The notes beneath the pieces are model-generated. The model was not told where the DNA came from. It saw nothing but the letters and a program-made list of their open reading frames with translations, and made no database searches. The translations under genes and the position numbers were made by a program. Below, piece by piece: positions 43,247 to 52,498 of a DNA stretch of 64,000 nt. Source of the DNA: Bacteroidota bacterium (lineage in GTDB: Bacteria; Bacteroidota; Bacteroidia; Chitinophagales; LD1); contig JAFDYQ010000016.1 in assembly GCA_018267365.1 (NCBI GenBank), forward strand, positions 1 through 64,000, written 5' to 3'. How positions within the stretch are numbered: position 1 is the first letter of the stretch; every line of letters begins with the position of its first letter.

Positions 43247-44269
43247 ATGCTTCCTGCCAAAATAAAATTTGCCCTCATAGGCTGTGGCTACTGGGGAGCC
43301 AATTTTTTGCGTATTCTGGCGGGATCACCCCTTGTCACACTGGTATCTGTCTGTGATACAGATGCAGGCAGGCGTGAGGCCATGCAGGCGCTGTACCCTC
43401 ACGTTACATTCACAGGAGATATAGCAGATGTGACCGGTGATACAGAGATACATGCCGCTGTGATATGCACACCGGTAGAGACGCACCTGCCCCTCACCGG
43501 GCAGCTGCTGCGCAGTGGCAAGCATGTCCTCTGCGAGAAACCGCTCACAAGTACCGCGCAGGAGTGCCTGTACCTCTACGACCTGGCGCAGCAGATGCGG
43601 CGCTGCCTTATGGTAGGCCATGTATTCGAGTACAATAGTGTGATCAACTATATGCAGCATATGATAGCCGCTGATCAGATAGGTCCGCTGCGCTACCTCC
43701 AGTTCACCCGCATGGGCCTCGGTCCGGTCCGGAGGGATGTAAGTGTGGTCTTTGACCTCGCGGCACACGATGTGGCTATAGCCCTCTCCATAGCAGGCAC
43801 CATGCCACTATCAGTCATGGCCACCGGCCAGTCCTTTCAGCCATCGGGGCTGGAAGATGTGGCCTTCATTCAGCTGATATTCCCCCGGGGTGTCATAGCC
43901 AGCATCAATGTATCATGGCTGGACCCAATCAAACAGCGCCTCGTCAAAGTAGTAGGCAGGGATAAAATGCTGCTCTTTGACGATCTCTCTCTGGGAGAGA
44001 AACTGAAGATCGTGGAAATGGGGCAAAACTACCAGGACGCCAAGGGGGATTTCGGCAGCTTTCAGCTCTCTGTAAAGGATGGACAGATCATCATACCAAA
44101 TCTCCAGTATCCGGAGTCGCTGCTGACTGAGCTGGAGCACTTTGCTGAGTGCATACGCACCGGGGCTGTACCTCGTACAGATGGCCGCTATGCATACAGG
44201 GTGGTGCGCGTACTGGAGGCGGCACAGGAGTCTATACGCCACGATGGCAAAAAAATATGGATCACATAA
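43247..44269 (+). CDS. Gfo/Idh/MocA-family NAD(P)-dependent oxidoreductase (sugar dehydrogenase type)
   Basis: A 340-residue enzyme. The Rossmann motif IGCGYWGANF (12-20) binds NAD(P), CEKPLTS (with Lys97) is the catalytic EKP motif, and VGHVFEYNSV together with FDLAAHDVAIAL fit the sugar-nucleotide 3-oxidase subgroup in surface-glycan clusters. It probably oxidises a hydroxyl of a nucleotide sugar before amination. The next gene, a GT2, starts inside its stop codon (TAATG). A second Gfo gene with the same GT2 partner lies at 46523-47572 in the opposite orientation. Confidence 0.9.
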   Translation: MLPAKIKFALIGCGYWGANFLRILAGSPLVTLVSVCDTDAGRREAMQALYPHVTFTGDIADVTGDTEIHAAVICTPVETHLPLTGQLLRSGKHVLCEKPLTSTAQECLYLYDLAQQMRRCLMVGHVFEYNSVINYMQHMIAADQIGPLRYLQFTRMGLGPVRRDVSVVFDLAAHDVAIALSIAGTMPLSVMATGQSFQPSGLEDVAFIQLIFPRGVIASINVSWLDPIKQRLVKVVGRDKMLLFDDLSLGEKLKIVEMGQNYQDAKGDFGSFQLSVKDGQIIIPNLQYPESLLTELEHFAECIRTGAVPRTDGRYAYRVVRVLEAAQESIRHDGKKIWIT

Positions 44270-44961
44270 TGGCTTTCCAGGTTTCCGTCATCATACCGGC
44301 GTACAATGAGGAGGCTATCATAGAGGGCGCTGTGCGCGCGGCATATGATATCCTCTCCGGTGCCGGTGCAGACTATGAGATCATAGTAGTGAATGACGGC
44401 AGCAGCGACGCTACCAGAGAGATATTGAACAGATCATTTGCCACCATACCCGGTATCCGTATCATCCATAAGGAAAAGAACGAGGGCTTTGGCAGCGCTA
44501 TCCGCACTGGTATCGCAGCTGCAGGCCGGCAGTATGTACTATGTGTACCTGCAGATAGCCCCCTCACAACGGCGCTCTATGCGGCATTTAGCAGTCACGC
44601 TCACCGTGCAGATGTACTGGTCAGCTACAGGCGGGAGAAACTCGGCTATTCCTTTGCCAAGCTGCTGAACTCATACGTATACCAGCGGATGATCTCTGCG
44701 CTCTTTGATATGCACCTCCGCGACTACAACTGGATACATATGTATGATAGCCGCATTTTCCGTGAGGGTGGCATCTCTATCCGCTATGATGGTATATTCA
44801 TGCTGGCCGAGATACTGATCCGGGCCCAAAGAGGCGGCTTTACATTTTATGAATTTGAAGTAGAGCAAACCCAGCGGCTCACCGGTATAGCTACGGCGTC
44901 CAGGCCCGCAGCCATTCTCCGCACTGTCAGAGATATGCTCGTATTCTGGTGGCGCGGATAG
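44269..44961 (+). CDS. GT2 glycosyltransferase without membrane helices
   Basis: A 230-residue GT2 enzyme. The start at ATG 44269 gives MAFQVSVIIPAYNEEAII directly; the open frame running upstream to 44149 overlaps the Gfo gene and is not supported. Motifs are IVVNDGSSDATRE and VPADSPLTT at the usual metal site (A-D-S rather than D-x-D). No membrane helices. It pairs with the Gfo gene by a 1-base overlap and is a clear paralogue of the GT2 at 45820. It ends 1 base before the convergent PhyH gene at 44963. Confidence 0.85.
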   Translation: MAFQVSVIIPAYNEEAIIEGAVRAAYDILSGAGADYEIIVVNDGSSDATREILNRSFATIPGIRIIHKEKNEGFGSAIRTGIAAAGRQYVLCVPADSPLTTALYAAFSSHAHRADVLVSYRREKLGYSFAKLLNSYVYQRMISALFDMHLRDYNWIHMYDSRIFREGGISIRYDGIFMLAEILIRAQRGGFTFYEFEVEQTQRLTGIATASRPAAILRTVRDMLVFWWRG

Positions 44962-44962
44962 A

Positions 44963-45823
44963 TCACAGCCCCAGCCACTGCCTTATGCGGCTCAGGGCAT
45001 TCTTCTTGGGGTATAGTGGTTCTCCGTTCCTTAGCTTGTCATACTGCTCCGGCGTGATCGGAGCAAAAGAGTATGGTCTCTCATTTACTTTTTGCAGCGT
45101 GCGTGGTCCTTCGAAGATGTTTTCGTAGAGGAAGAACTCTTTATTAGACGCATAGACCTCTATCGTCTGCTCGTCCTTTTTATGATAGTAGTACATGAGG
45201 GCATCTTCAGGTATCACTCCATACACTGCCGCCAGCCGGATCTGGTCCGTCTGGTTTGGGCCGGAGGCATGTATGAGCCGGTGGTCATATATCAGCGCCT
45301 CTCCGGCGTGCATGTATAGCGGCGTCATATCCTGCCATAGCTGATCCTCCACCCTGTGGTATTGGGAGTGGATATTGGCAGAGCGGTAGGACCTGATCCA
45401 GCTGTGGCTGCCCGGCATGATGCAGATAGCACCATTTTCCGGTGTGAGATCTACCAGCGGCACCCATATATTGAAAGAGCGGTAGTAGTCTTCATCCACT
45501 ATATTCCAGTCCTGATGCGGAGAGAGGGTGCCACGCTCCCCCTTGCCTTTTGCTATGAATGATCCTCCCAGTGGATTGGCATTGATCAGATTTTCATCTA
45601 TAGCCCGGCTAAACACTTCTTTCACCGCATCATTCATCTTCATGCGCATGTCCAGGTCGGACAGGTGTGCTGTAGCGGCCATACCATCCAGTGTATGCGC
45701 GTGATGCGCATAGTAGATGCTTTTCAGTACCTCTACCTCTGCCTCCGTCAGAAATGGTACTACGACATATCCTTGTTTGAGTAGCCGGCTGTCTAGCTGT
45801 GGGTCTTTTATGATGGGTTTCAT
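44963..45823 (-). CDS. PhyH-family Fe(II)/2OG oxygenase
   Basis: A 286-residue PhyH protein. Iron ligands are His103 and Asp105 in SPHQDWNIVDE and His185 in LIHASGPN, with Arg196 for 2-oxoglutarate; GAICIMPGSHSW is the middle motif. It ends KNALSRIRQWLGL, a short basic amphipathic helix of the kind seen at the C-termini of most PhyH proteins in this block. The last gene of the ten-gene minus-strand series from 55084. Its ATG overlaps the stop of the GT2 upstream by four bases, so the oxygenase and the GT2 are co-translated, which points to a substrate made or used by that GT2. Confidence 0.88.
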   Translation of the reverse strand: MKPIIKDPQLDSRLLKQGYVVVPFLTEAEVEVLKSIYYAHHAHTLDGMAATAHLSDLDMRMKMNDAVKEVFSRAIDENLINANPLGGSFIAKGKGERGTLSPHQDWNIVDEDYYRSFNIWVPLVDLTPENGAICIMPGSHSWIRSYRSANIHSQYHRVEDQLWQDMTPLYMHAGEALIYDHRLIHASGPNQTDQIRLAAVYGVIPEDALMYYYHKKDEQTIEVYASNKEFFLYENIFEGPRTLQKVNERPYSFAPITPEQYDKLRNGEPLYPKKNALSRIRQWLGL

Positions 45824-46557
45824 ATCTTTTCTTTCATCCAGGCCATTGGCTGATCATTACCTCCATTTTTGATTTTTATACTGCGCGCAAAGCGCTCTGT
45901 CACTGCATACAGCGTCCACATTTCACTGATAGCCTTGCGCAGGGTCTTCCAGCTGCCGCCCTTGGCTACACCTGATGTGCGGCTGTAGTATACCGACGGC
46001 AGCTCTACGGGCCTGATCCCCGCTTTTTGTAGTTTGCTGCATATCTCGCTCTCTACTATAGAGCTGCGTAGCTCCGGTCTCACAAAGTCCAGCTGATCCC
46101 TGCGGTATACTTTGATCCAGTTTACATCCTTCATATCCAGACCTAGCAGGTGCCTGTTGAAAAACTTATTGACCCGCGTCAGCAGCGCCCTGTACGGTCC
46201 GTAGTCTATCTGCGGCCGGTAGAGCGCATAGAAGGTATCAAACCCAAAGGGTGTGACCTGCCGCAGCTCGGTGAGGTCAAACTGGCCATCTCCCGGCACG
46301 GCACAGACATACTCACAGCCCGCCGCTGCATAGCCCGTGCGCAGTGCCGCACCTATGCCCATATTGTGAGCATGCCGTATATACCGGACATTGGGATAGG
46401 CGCTGAGTATCTCTGCTGTACCATCGTCACTACCATCATCCACAGCTATCACCTCGCTGGTGCCGCTCATCTGCCCAGCCAGCTGCACGGCGGCCTCCGC
46501 CACACGCGCTATACTACCGCACTCATTGTAGCAGAAAATGATGATAGACAGATCCAT
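45820..46557 (-). CDS. GT2 glycosyltransferase, paralogue of the 44269 gene
   Basis: A 245-residue soluble GT2. Motifs are LSIIIFCYNECGSI, AVDDGSDDGTAEIL and VPGDGQFDLTEL at the metal site. It is similar over the full length to the GT2 at 44269: GIGAALRTGYAAAG against GFGSAIRTGIAAAG, and DMKDVNWIKVYRRD against HLRDYNWIHMYDSR. It overlaps the Gfo gene upstream by 35 bases (46523-46557) and the PhyH gene downstream by four. Probably adds a sugar made by the Gfo-type enzyme. The overlap places Gfo, GT2 and PhyH in one translationally coupled unit. Confidence 0.85.
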   Translation of the reverse strand: MDLSIIIFCYNECGSIARVAEAAVQLAGQMSGTSEVIAVDDGSDDGTAEILSAYPNVRYIRHAHNMGIGAALRTGYAAAGCEYVCAVPGDGQFDLTELRQVTPFGFDTFYALYRPQIDYGPYRALLTRVNKFFNRHLLGLDMKDVNWIKVYRRDQLDFVRPELRSSIVESEICSKLQKAGIRPVELPSVYYSRTSGVAKGGSWKTLRKAISEMWTLYAVTERFARSIKIKNGGNDQPMAWMKEKI

Positions 46558-47572
46558 CTACGGATATTTTTTCACTATTTGATTGCAGGGATTGCTCCGC
46601 CTTTGCCAGTATACGTATGGTATCGAGCGCATTCACGCCATCTGAGAGCGGTGTGCGGCCTGTACATATACAGTCGTAAAACTCCGCCACCACAGTGCTC
46701 AGTGGCTCGGTGATCTCATACTTCGGTATAGTGATATCTCCCAGCCGGTAGTCTATCAGCCGGCTCTTGGTAGGGTCGGGGGCGGTGTTATTGACATAGT
46801 CGTATATCACCAGCTTGTTAGTAGACTCTATATCATCATAGATGATCATCTTCTTTTCACCACCTATGATCATCTTGCGTATCTTGACCGGCGAGGCCCA
46901 TGAGTCATTGATCTGCACCAGCAGGCCTGATCTATACTCCAGAAACAGGTACGCCAGATCTTCCACCTTACTGTTAAAGTTGAGTTTGCCTATAGCCCGC
47001 GCTGTCTGGGGTTTTTCATCTATCAGATAGTTGATAATGGAAATATCATGACAGGCCAGATCCCAGAGTACATTCACATCATCCTGATAGATGCCCAGGT
47101 TGATACGGGTAGCATCTATATAGTTGATACGCCCCAGAAAATCTTCCGTTATATATTTCTTTAGCTGACGTACTACTGGGTTGTACAGGTATATATGATC
47201 CACCATCAGTATCAGGCCGCGGGCTGCGGCTATACTGATCAGCTCCTCTACCTCAGCTACAGAGGTGGCCAGTGGTTTTTCTGCCAGCACATGCTTGCCA
47301 TGTAGCAGTGCCTCTTTGGCCAGCCGGTAGTGTGTAGAGGTGGGGGTAGCTATGACCACCGCATCTATCTCTTCATTGAGGAGTATATCGGTGGTAGCGT
47401 CCGTAGTGGTTTCCAGATGGATATAGACAGACTGTACAGCCTTCAGCCTGTCCGGATCTATATCACAGACTACCACACGGCCTGACATGCCATGCTGCAC
47501 GATATTGCGCAGGAGGTTTATGCCCCAGTATCCGTACCCTATCAGGCCTATGTTGATCTTGTCATCTGTCAT
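46523..47572 (-). CDS. Gfo/Idh/MocA-family oxidoreductase, paralogue of the 43247 gene
   Basis: A 349-residue NAD(P)-dependent sugar dehydrogenase. The Rossmann motif is GYGYWGINLL (12-21), the catalytic EKP motif (residues 98-100) is in LAEKPLATS, and VDHIYLYNPVV and LACHDISIINYL match the nucleotide-sugar subgroup. It shares the family architecture and the GT2 partner of the gene at 43247, in mirror orientation. It starts 72 bases after the PhyH gene at 47645 and overlaps the GT2 by 35 bases. Confidence 0.9.
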   Translation of the reverse strand: MTDDKINIGLIGYGYWGINLLRNIVQHGMSGRVVVCDIDPDRLKAVQSVYIHLETTTDATTDILLNEEIDAVVIATPTSTHYRLAKEALLHGKHVLAEKPLATSVAEVEELISIAAARGLILMVDHIYLYNPVVRQLKKYITEDFLGRINYIDATRINLGIYQDDVNVLWDLACHDISIINYLIDEKPQTARAIGKLNFNSKVEDLAYLFLEYRSGLLVQINDSWASPVKIRKMIIGGEKKMIIYDDIESTNKLVIYDYVNNTAPDPTKSRLIDYRLGDITIPKYEITEPLSTVVAEFYDCICTGRTPLSDGVNALDTIRILAKAEQSLQSNSEKISVDGSVYHHFLLQ

Positions 47573-47644
47573 AGACAGTGGCTGCCTTTCATTCGCATTT
47601 CAAAATAATACAATACTATCAAAAAGTGAAGGCGGTAGCCGCAG

Positions 47645-48559
47645 TCACTGTGCCAGGGATAGCCATGACCGCATCCGCTGTATGATACTGCGGGATGGTT
47701 TGCTCACGTTGTATCCTGCACGGGTTTTCATATCAGAGATCATGTGTCTGAGCTGCTCTCTGTCAGGCTGCGGCATAGCGTACGGTATCTCTCCCTGATA
47801 GGTGCCCAGATATGGCCGCTGCCCTATATCTCTGGCAAAATCACGGAAGCTGATCAGAAAATCATCCTCCATATCAAAGACCTCCAGTGTATCCCTGTCC
47901 GGCACCCGGTAGTGAAACTTCATCCTGGCCCCTGCGCTTTTGACACCGGCAGTGATGGCACGCCTGACCGCTGTGCTTTTATTATCAGGGGAGTAGTGTA
48001 TCACACTTTGATTGAGGATCACCGCTGTACCGGCAGGTACGATCATCGGCACCAGCTCAGGGTGTATCAGGTCTTCATTTCCCGAAAAGAAAAACGGCAA
48101 TGTCGGAGCCCGTATCACATTAAAGTTGTCATACTGGCTGCCCGGCAGTATCATGATAGGTCCGTTTTCTGCCGTGATATCTTGCAGCGGCACCCAGCAG
48201 TTCAGCGCTACGTGATGCTGCTCGTCTACTATGGTCCAGTCCTGATGCGCTGCCAGTGCGCTATTCGCACCGGGCACCTTGTACAGGAAGGCTCCTCCGA
48301 AGGGAGCATAGTCTGTGAATAGGTCTTCATAGGCACGGCTGAATACTTTTACGATCTCGTCGCTGGCTCTTTTTTTGTATTCAAAATCGGGGCTGTAGCT
48401 CCCGCTGAAAAAGCCACTCTGCCCTACATCTGGATGTAGCTGGTCAAAAAGGCTATTGAGCTGATCCACTTCCGTAGCATTGATAAAGGGCAGCACAATG
48501 AAGCCCTGCCTGTCAAAAAGCGCCTGATGCTCTGCCGATCGGAATATCCTCTTTGACAT
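47645..48559 (-). CDS. PhyH-family Fe(II)/2OG oxygenase
   Basis: A 304-residue PhyH protein. Iron ligands are His105 and Asp107 in AAHQDWTIVDE and His188 in SVIHYSPDN, with the Arg199/Arg200 pair for 2-oxoglutarate; GPIMILPGSQ replaces the usual GSH with GSQ. The C-terminus, IIQRMRSWLSLAQ, is the shared basic amphipathic helix. The start shares its bases with the stop of the upstream PhyH gene (TGATG), so the two are co-translated. Part of the ten-gene minus-strand series. Confidence 0.88.
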   Translation of the reverse strand: MSKRIFRSAEHQALFDRQGFIVLPFINATEVDQLNSLFDQLHPDVGQSGFFSGSYSPDFEYKKRASDEIVKVFSRAYEDLFTDYAPFGGAFLYKVPGANSALAAHQDWTIVDEQHHVALNCWVPLQDITAENGPIMILPGSQYDNFNVIRAPTLPFFFSGNEDLIHPELVPMIVPAGTAVILNQSVIHYSPDNKSTAVRRAITAGVKSAGARMKFHYRVPDRDTLEVFDMEDDFLISFRDFARDIGQRPYLGTYQGEIPYAMPQPDREQLRHMISDMKTRAGYNVSKPSRSIIQRMRSWLSLAQ

Positions 48560-49533
48560 CAGCTGATCAATTCTTTTATGCGTTGCAGGATAGACTTGCC
48601 GGGAGCCTTTATTTCTGCAGTAGCGGGGCTATCAGATGCGATCACTGGTGCAGCAGGTACGGCACTACTGATCATCTCGCGCGCACCTGTAGGGCGAAAC
48701 CGTGCCGCCAGATACTCTTTTGTGATCTTAGGAAAGGTATACTCTACCAGACCCAGGGACTCCCCCACCTTTGGCCGGTCCCGTATATTATCACCAAACT
48801 GCTCAAAGTCCAGCATAAAGGAGTCATTCTGCGCAAATGCCTCCACCCGGCCACCATACGCTTCATCCCAATAGTAGGTGCGAAAGGCAGCATCCTTATG
48901 CGTGAAATAAGTGTTGGTCACTATCCGTATATGCTCCGAATAGTTGGGCGGTGAGTAGTGGATGATGCTCTGATCAAAAAAAACAGCCTCGCCGGCCTTG
49001 ATCTCTACAGGTACCATATAGTCTATCATATCATCCATCACCGGCGCAAAAAACTCCGGTATGCTGCTACCTCTGTAGGTGGGCATGAGCCGGTGGCTGC
49101 CGGGCAGCACAAACAAGGTACCATTGGTCACAGACAGATCGCATAGCGGTACCCAGATATTGATACCCGTATAGCGGCTCTCATCTACCAGGCTCATATC
49201 CTGGTGCACACACATGGCACTCTCCGGCCCCGGCGTCTTGACTATAAAGGCACCACACATCACCTTCACATCCCGGCAGTACAGATCTATGCCTCTCTGG
49301 CATATTCTCCTGATCTCCCTGTCTGCTATCAGCCTGTAGTTCTTGTCATGTGAAAATGTACTGGGAAAAAACCCGTGCTCATCCCGTGGGTGCAGCTCAT
49401 GGTAGAGCGCCTCCAGCTCGCTGATCTCTGCCGGGTCATAAAATGGCAAGATGACATAACCGTTCTTTTCAAAAAAAGCCTGGTGGCTCTCCTCTCTGAA
49501 AACAGGCATCATCTTATCCGGGAAACTAAACAT
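48559..49533 (-). CDS. PhyH-family Fe(II)/2OG oxygenase
   Basis: A 324-residue PhyH protein. Iron ligands are His110 and Asp112 in CVHQDMSLVDE and His192 in SIIHYSPPN, with Arg203 for 2-oxoglutarate. The middle motif GTLFVLPGSHR is regular. An ATG eight codons later (49509, MPVFREESHQAFF) aligns better with the family N-termini and may be the real start; I keep the upstream one because both are open. The C-terminus carries a longer Pro/Ala-rich linker and then ILQRIKELIS, again the shared basic helix. Closest in style to the 47645 protein (HYSP motif). The gap to the double PhyH gene upstream is 27 bases. Confidence 0.87.
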   Translation of the reverse strand: MFSFPDKMMPVFREESHQAFFEKNGYVILPFYDPAEISELEALYHELHPRDEHGFFPSTFSHDKNYRLIADREIRRICQRGIDLYCRDVKVMCGAFIVKTPGPESAMCVHQDMSLVDESRYTGINIWVPLCDLSVTNGTLFVLPGSHRLMPTYRGSSIPEFFAPVMDDMIDYMVPVEIKAGEAVFFDQSIIHYSPPNYSEHIRIVTNTYFTHKDAAFRTYYWDEAYGGRVEAFAQNDSFMLDFEQFGDNIRDRPKVGESLGLVEYTFPKITKEYLAARFRPTGAREMISSAVPAAPVIASDSPATAEIKAPGKSILQRIKELIS

Positions 49534-49560
49534 GCGCTTTACTTTTTTCTTGATCTCCTC

Positions 49561-51489
49561 TCAGGCTCCTACCAGTCTCATTTTTATTTCCTTGGCTATA
49601 TTCTTAAGTGTGTATTTTTCGGCAAAGGTCCTCGTATCTACCCACTGCTGCGGAGGTTCGGGTTGTGGTTCTGCTATGGCAGTATCAGGAGCCTGCACTG
49701 TGGCGGGGTCTTCTTGCTTTTGCTCTTGCGGCGCAGACATATTGCCAAAGATCTTCGCCAGCTTCTCCGTCATCGGGATATTAAATGTATTGCCGGCGGC
49801 TTTCATCACCTCCAGCAGCTCGTCTGTGGTATAGCGTGTGAAATCATACGGCACCTCGGTCGGTGCGCCGTATCCTTCTATCACTCCACCCGAGTCATAG
49901 AGGCTTGCCAGGGCTGAGTTATTATATTTCAGATAGAAGTCCGTATCTACATTATATCGCAGCATCGTGCGAAAGGTGCCATCCGGCCTCATATAGTAGT
50001 GTACCAGGTCGGCATCTTCCTGTGTCACACCTACGCCTACGGCCAGGCGTACACTATCAGATACATTGGGCGGAGATGCATGGAAGGTCCTGTTGTCAAA
50101 CATCAGCACCTCACCCGCCTTCATATCTATGGTATGCAGGTAGGGAAATATACTGAACATATGATCACTCAGCGGCACAGGGCACTGCGGCGAGGGAGAG
50201 GGTCGGTGGTTCATCATAAACTTATGGCTGCCCTTGATCACACCCATACCACCGTTATCTATATTGGTATCTACCAGCGCTATCCAGCAGGTGATGGAGC
50301 AGTATCCATCCTCCTCACGATCCGCAAAACTCCAATCCTGATGTGCCGGCACCACGCCCTTAGGATTCACTTCCTTCACCACATAGCTGGCCACAAAAGG
50401 TTTGAATTTCTCCAGGTGCTCACTGAGCCTGGGCACTACTATGCCCCATATTTTCTCCCTGATCTCTCGGCACATCTCCTTGTCTGCCTGATCCATGCTC
50501 ACATGAAACCCAAAGCCACGATCGTCCCTGATGTGCTTGGAGAGGTAATATTGCTTTAATTCATCTATCTCATCTGCACCCAGCAGTGGAAATACAGCGT
50601 AGCCCTCTTTTTCAAAAAATCCCTGCTTCGCGCTATCGCGGAATATCGGTTTCATCTTATACATCGCTTCTGACTTTTGATGTAGGAAATTTAGTTTCAT
50701 CTGCCGGTACTCTTCTGCTGTCACAAAGCGCTGCTGATAGTCAAAAGAAGCCTCCACACGTCCAAAATCAGGCCGGCTGCCTATCTGTCTATTATACCGC
50801 TGAAAAAAATCTGCCTCTACGCCATAGCGGTCTGTCTGTGCTCCCGCCTCATGATGATAAAACAGCAGTGGCGCATCTGCAGCAGTGAGGCCATAGGTCA
50901 CAGCTATGCGCGCTGAGGCTCCTGTATTAGGTGGCGAGGCATGCAGCAGCGCATGGGAGAATATAAATGCCTCCCCGGCCTTCATGCGCAGCAGGGTGAG
51001 GTCCTGCCGCAGCTCATCCTGCACCTCGCGAAAAGGATCAGGCAGCGTGGGTGCCCTCAGCGCACCTGAGAAGCGGTGGCTACCTTCTATCACTTGTATA
51101 GCGCCATTGGTCTCATCCGTATCCTGCAGCGGTATCCAGATAGTCACACTATCATGCGCAGGCTCATCGGTCACTGTCCAGTCCTGGTGTATGGGCATCT
51201 CTCCCCCCGCTCCGGGCTGCTTATTGAGAAAACAGCTGCCCAGCTTTCTGATCTCTCCAAAGCGCTCCGGCACATATCTGTCCAGCACAGCTGTTATCTT
51301 TTCATTGAGTGCCGTACGCCGTAGCTCATCCGTATCAAAACTGCTGGAGTAAAAGCCCGGCGGCGGCTCCGGATAGGACGCAAAAAACAGATGGCGCAGC
51401 TCCTCTACATCTGCCCCCGGCAGAAATGGTACGACCACATATCCCTGCAGGTCAAACTGGCGCTGTAATTTTTCATCCTTGAATAGCAT
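49561..51489 (-). CDS. Tandem double-domain PhyH Fe(II)/2OG oxygenase (second fusion)
   Basis: A 642-residue fusion of two PhyH domains. Domain 1 (1-275) has His101 and Asp103 in PIHQDWTVTDE, His183 in LLHASPPN and Arg194. Domain 2 (280-560) starts MKPIFRDSAKQGFFEKEGYA and has His383 and Asp385 in PAHQDWSFADRE, His470 in TFHASPPN and Arg481. The last 80 residues are a Gln/Pro/Ala-rich linker and then a short basic tail (IAKEIKMRLVGA). Both halves look complete. It differs from the other fusion at 21962, so the two fusions probably arose independently. Gap to the next PhyH gene upstream is 23 bases. Confidence 0.88.
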   Translation of the reverse strand: MLFKDEKLQRQFDLQGYVVVPFLPGADVEELRHLFFASYPEPPPGFYSSSFDTDELRRTALNEKITAVLDRYVPERFGEIRKLGSCFLNKQPGAGGEMPIHQDWTVTDEPAHDSVTIWIPLQDTDETNGAIQVIEGSHRFSGALRAPTLPDPFREVQDELRQDLTLLRMKAGEAFIFSHALLHASPPNTGASARIAVTYGLTAADAPLLFYHHEAGAQTDRYGVEADFFQRYNRQIGSRPDFGRVEASFDYQQRFVTAEEYRQMKLNFLHQKSEAMYKMKPIFRDSAKQGFFEKEGYAVFPLLGADEIDELKQYYLSKHIRDDRGFGFHVSMDQADKEMCREIREKIWGIVVPRLSEHLEKFKPFVASYVVKEVNPKGVVPAHQDWSFADREEDGYCSITCWIALVDTNIDNGGMGVIKGSHKFMMNHRPSPSPQCPVPLSDHMFSIFPYLHTIDMKAGEVLMFDNRTFHASPPNVSDSVRLAVGVGVTQEDADLVHYYMRPDGTFRTMLRYNVDTDFYLKYNNSALASLYDSGGVIEGYGAPTEVPYDFTRYTTDELLEVMKAAGNTFNIPMTEKLAKIFGNMSAPQEQKQEDPATVQAPDTAIAEPQPEPPQQWVDTRTFAEKYTLKNIAKEIKMRLVGA

Positions 51490-51512
51490 GCCGAAATATT
51501 ATACTGTAGCGA

Positions 51513-52430
51513 TCAGGCAAACGCCTCTTTGATCCTGGATATCAGATTTTTCTTTTGTGGCTCATCATAGGCCGGCCCTCGCAGGCGCTGCGCAAACTCC
51601 TGCGCATCTATAGGCCGGTACCGGTAGGGTATAGTACGCAGCCGCTTTACAGCGCCCGGATTTTTCCATGGGTTAAACTGCATGTAAAAGTCTACATCCA
51701 CCTCCAGCACTTCTACTTCACTCTGGCTCACTGCCGGATTCATGTGGTAGTGTATAGAGGGCATCTCTGCAGGTATGCAGATCAGCTGGATGGCCAGCCT
51801 CAGTTCATTGGTAGTATTGACAGCAGAGTAGTGCACTATACTGTCATCCAGTATCACGCAGTCTCCGGCTTTGGTCTCCAGTGGCACCAGGTATTTGTCT
51901 ATGATCTCCTGCTTCACATTGTCCAGCTCCCAGGGTATCATCGGCCCTCTGATCTCACCAAATCTCTTGTGACTACCCGGCACTACCTGCAGCGTACCAT
52001 TAGCCACCGTAGAGTCTACCAGCGGGCACCAGATAGATACTGTGTAGCACTTGCGCTCATCTGCAAAGGCCCAGTTCTCATGCAGCGGTACTTCGCCATT
52101 TTGCGATTGCTTTCTGATATAGTTGGCTATGATAGGGCGGTAGTCTGCCAGCAGATCATCCATGCGCTTTTTAAATCGTGCCGTGATCGCGTCAAAGACC
52201 ATTTTCTTATACTCCACATTCTTGTCTATGAAGGTAAAGTCATATGTGATCAGTGGTGTGCCGTCCACACCGGTCTCACCAGCAGTGATCTGTCCGCCAC
52301 TATGCGGCAGCGTATCAAAAAAATTCTGTTTGAGAAATGCTACCTCCTCAGGAGATATGAATGGTACGCGTACATACCCGTTCTTTACAAATTCAGCATT
52401 CAGGGCATCATCATTTAGTACTCTACGCAT
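51513..52430 (-). CDS. PhyH-family protein with altered iron motif (HEN)
   Basis: A 305-residue PhyH homologue in line with the others at both ends (MRRVLNDDALNAEFVKNGYV; C-terminal LISRIKEAFA helix). The HxD motif is His117-Glu118-Asn119-Trp120, read directly from CAT GAG AAC TGG, where its neighbours have HQDW. The distal His200 (IVHYSAVN) and Arg211 are kept. The Asp to Asn change removes the usual carboxylate ligand, so it may bind iron weakly, rely on another residue, or be a non-catalytic or scaffold member. It is directly downstream of the Wzm gene (68 bases). Confidence 0.8.
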   Translation of the reverse strand: MRRVLNDDALNAEFVKNGYVRVPFISPEEVAFLKQNFFDTLPHSGGQITAGETGVDGTPLITYDFTFIDKNVEYKKMVFDAITARFKKRMDDLLADYRPIIANYIRKQSQNGEVPLHENWAFADERKCYTVSIWCPLVDSTVANGTLQVVPGSHKRFGEIRGPMIPWELDNVKQEIIDKYLVPLETKAGDCVILDDSIVHYSAVNTTNELRLAIQLICIPAEMPSIHYHMNPAVSQSEVEVLEVDVDFYMQFNPWKNPGAVKRLRTIPYRYRPIDAQEFAQRLRGPAYDEPQKKNLISRIKEAFA

Positions 52431-52498
52431 AGTGCAAACCTTGTCTTGCTAAGATACAAAATAATAGTGTGGGCTGCGCTGATCTATATCACAGGCCC

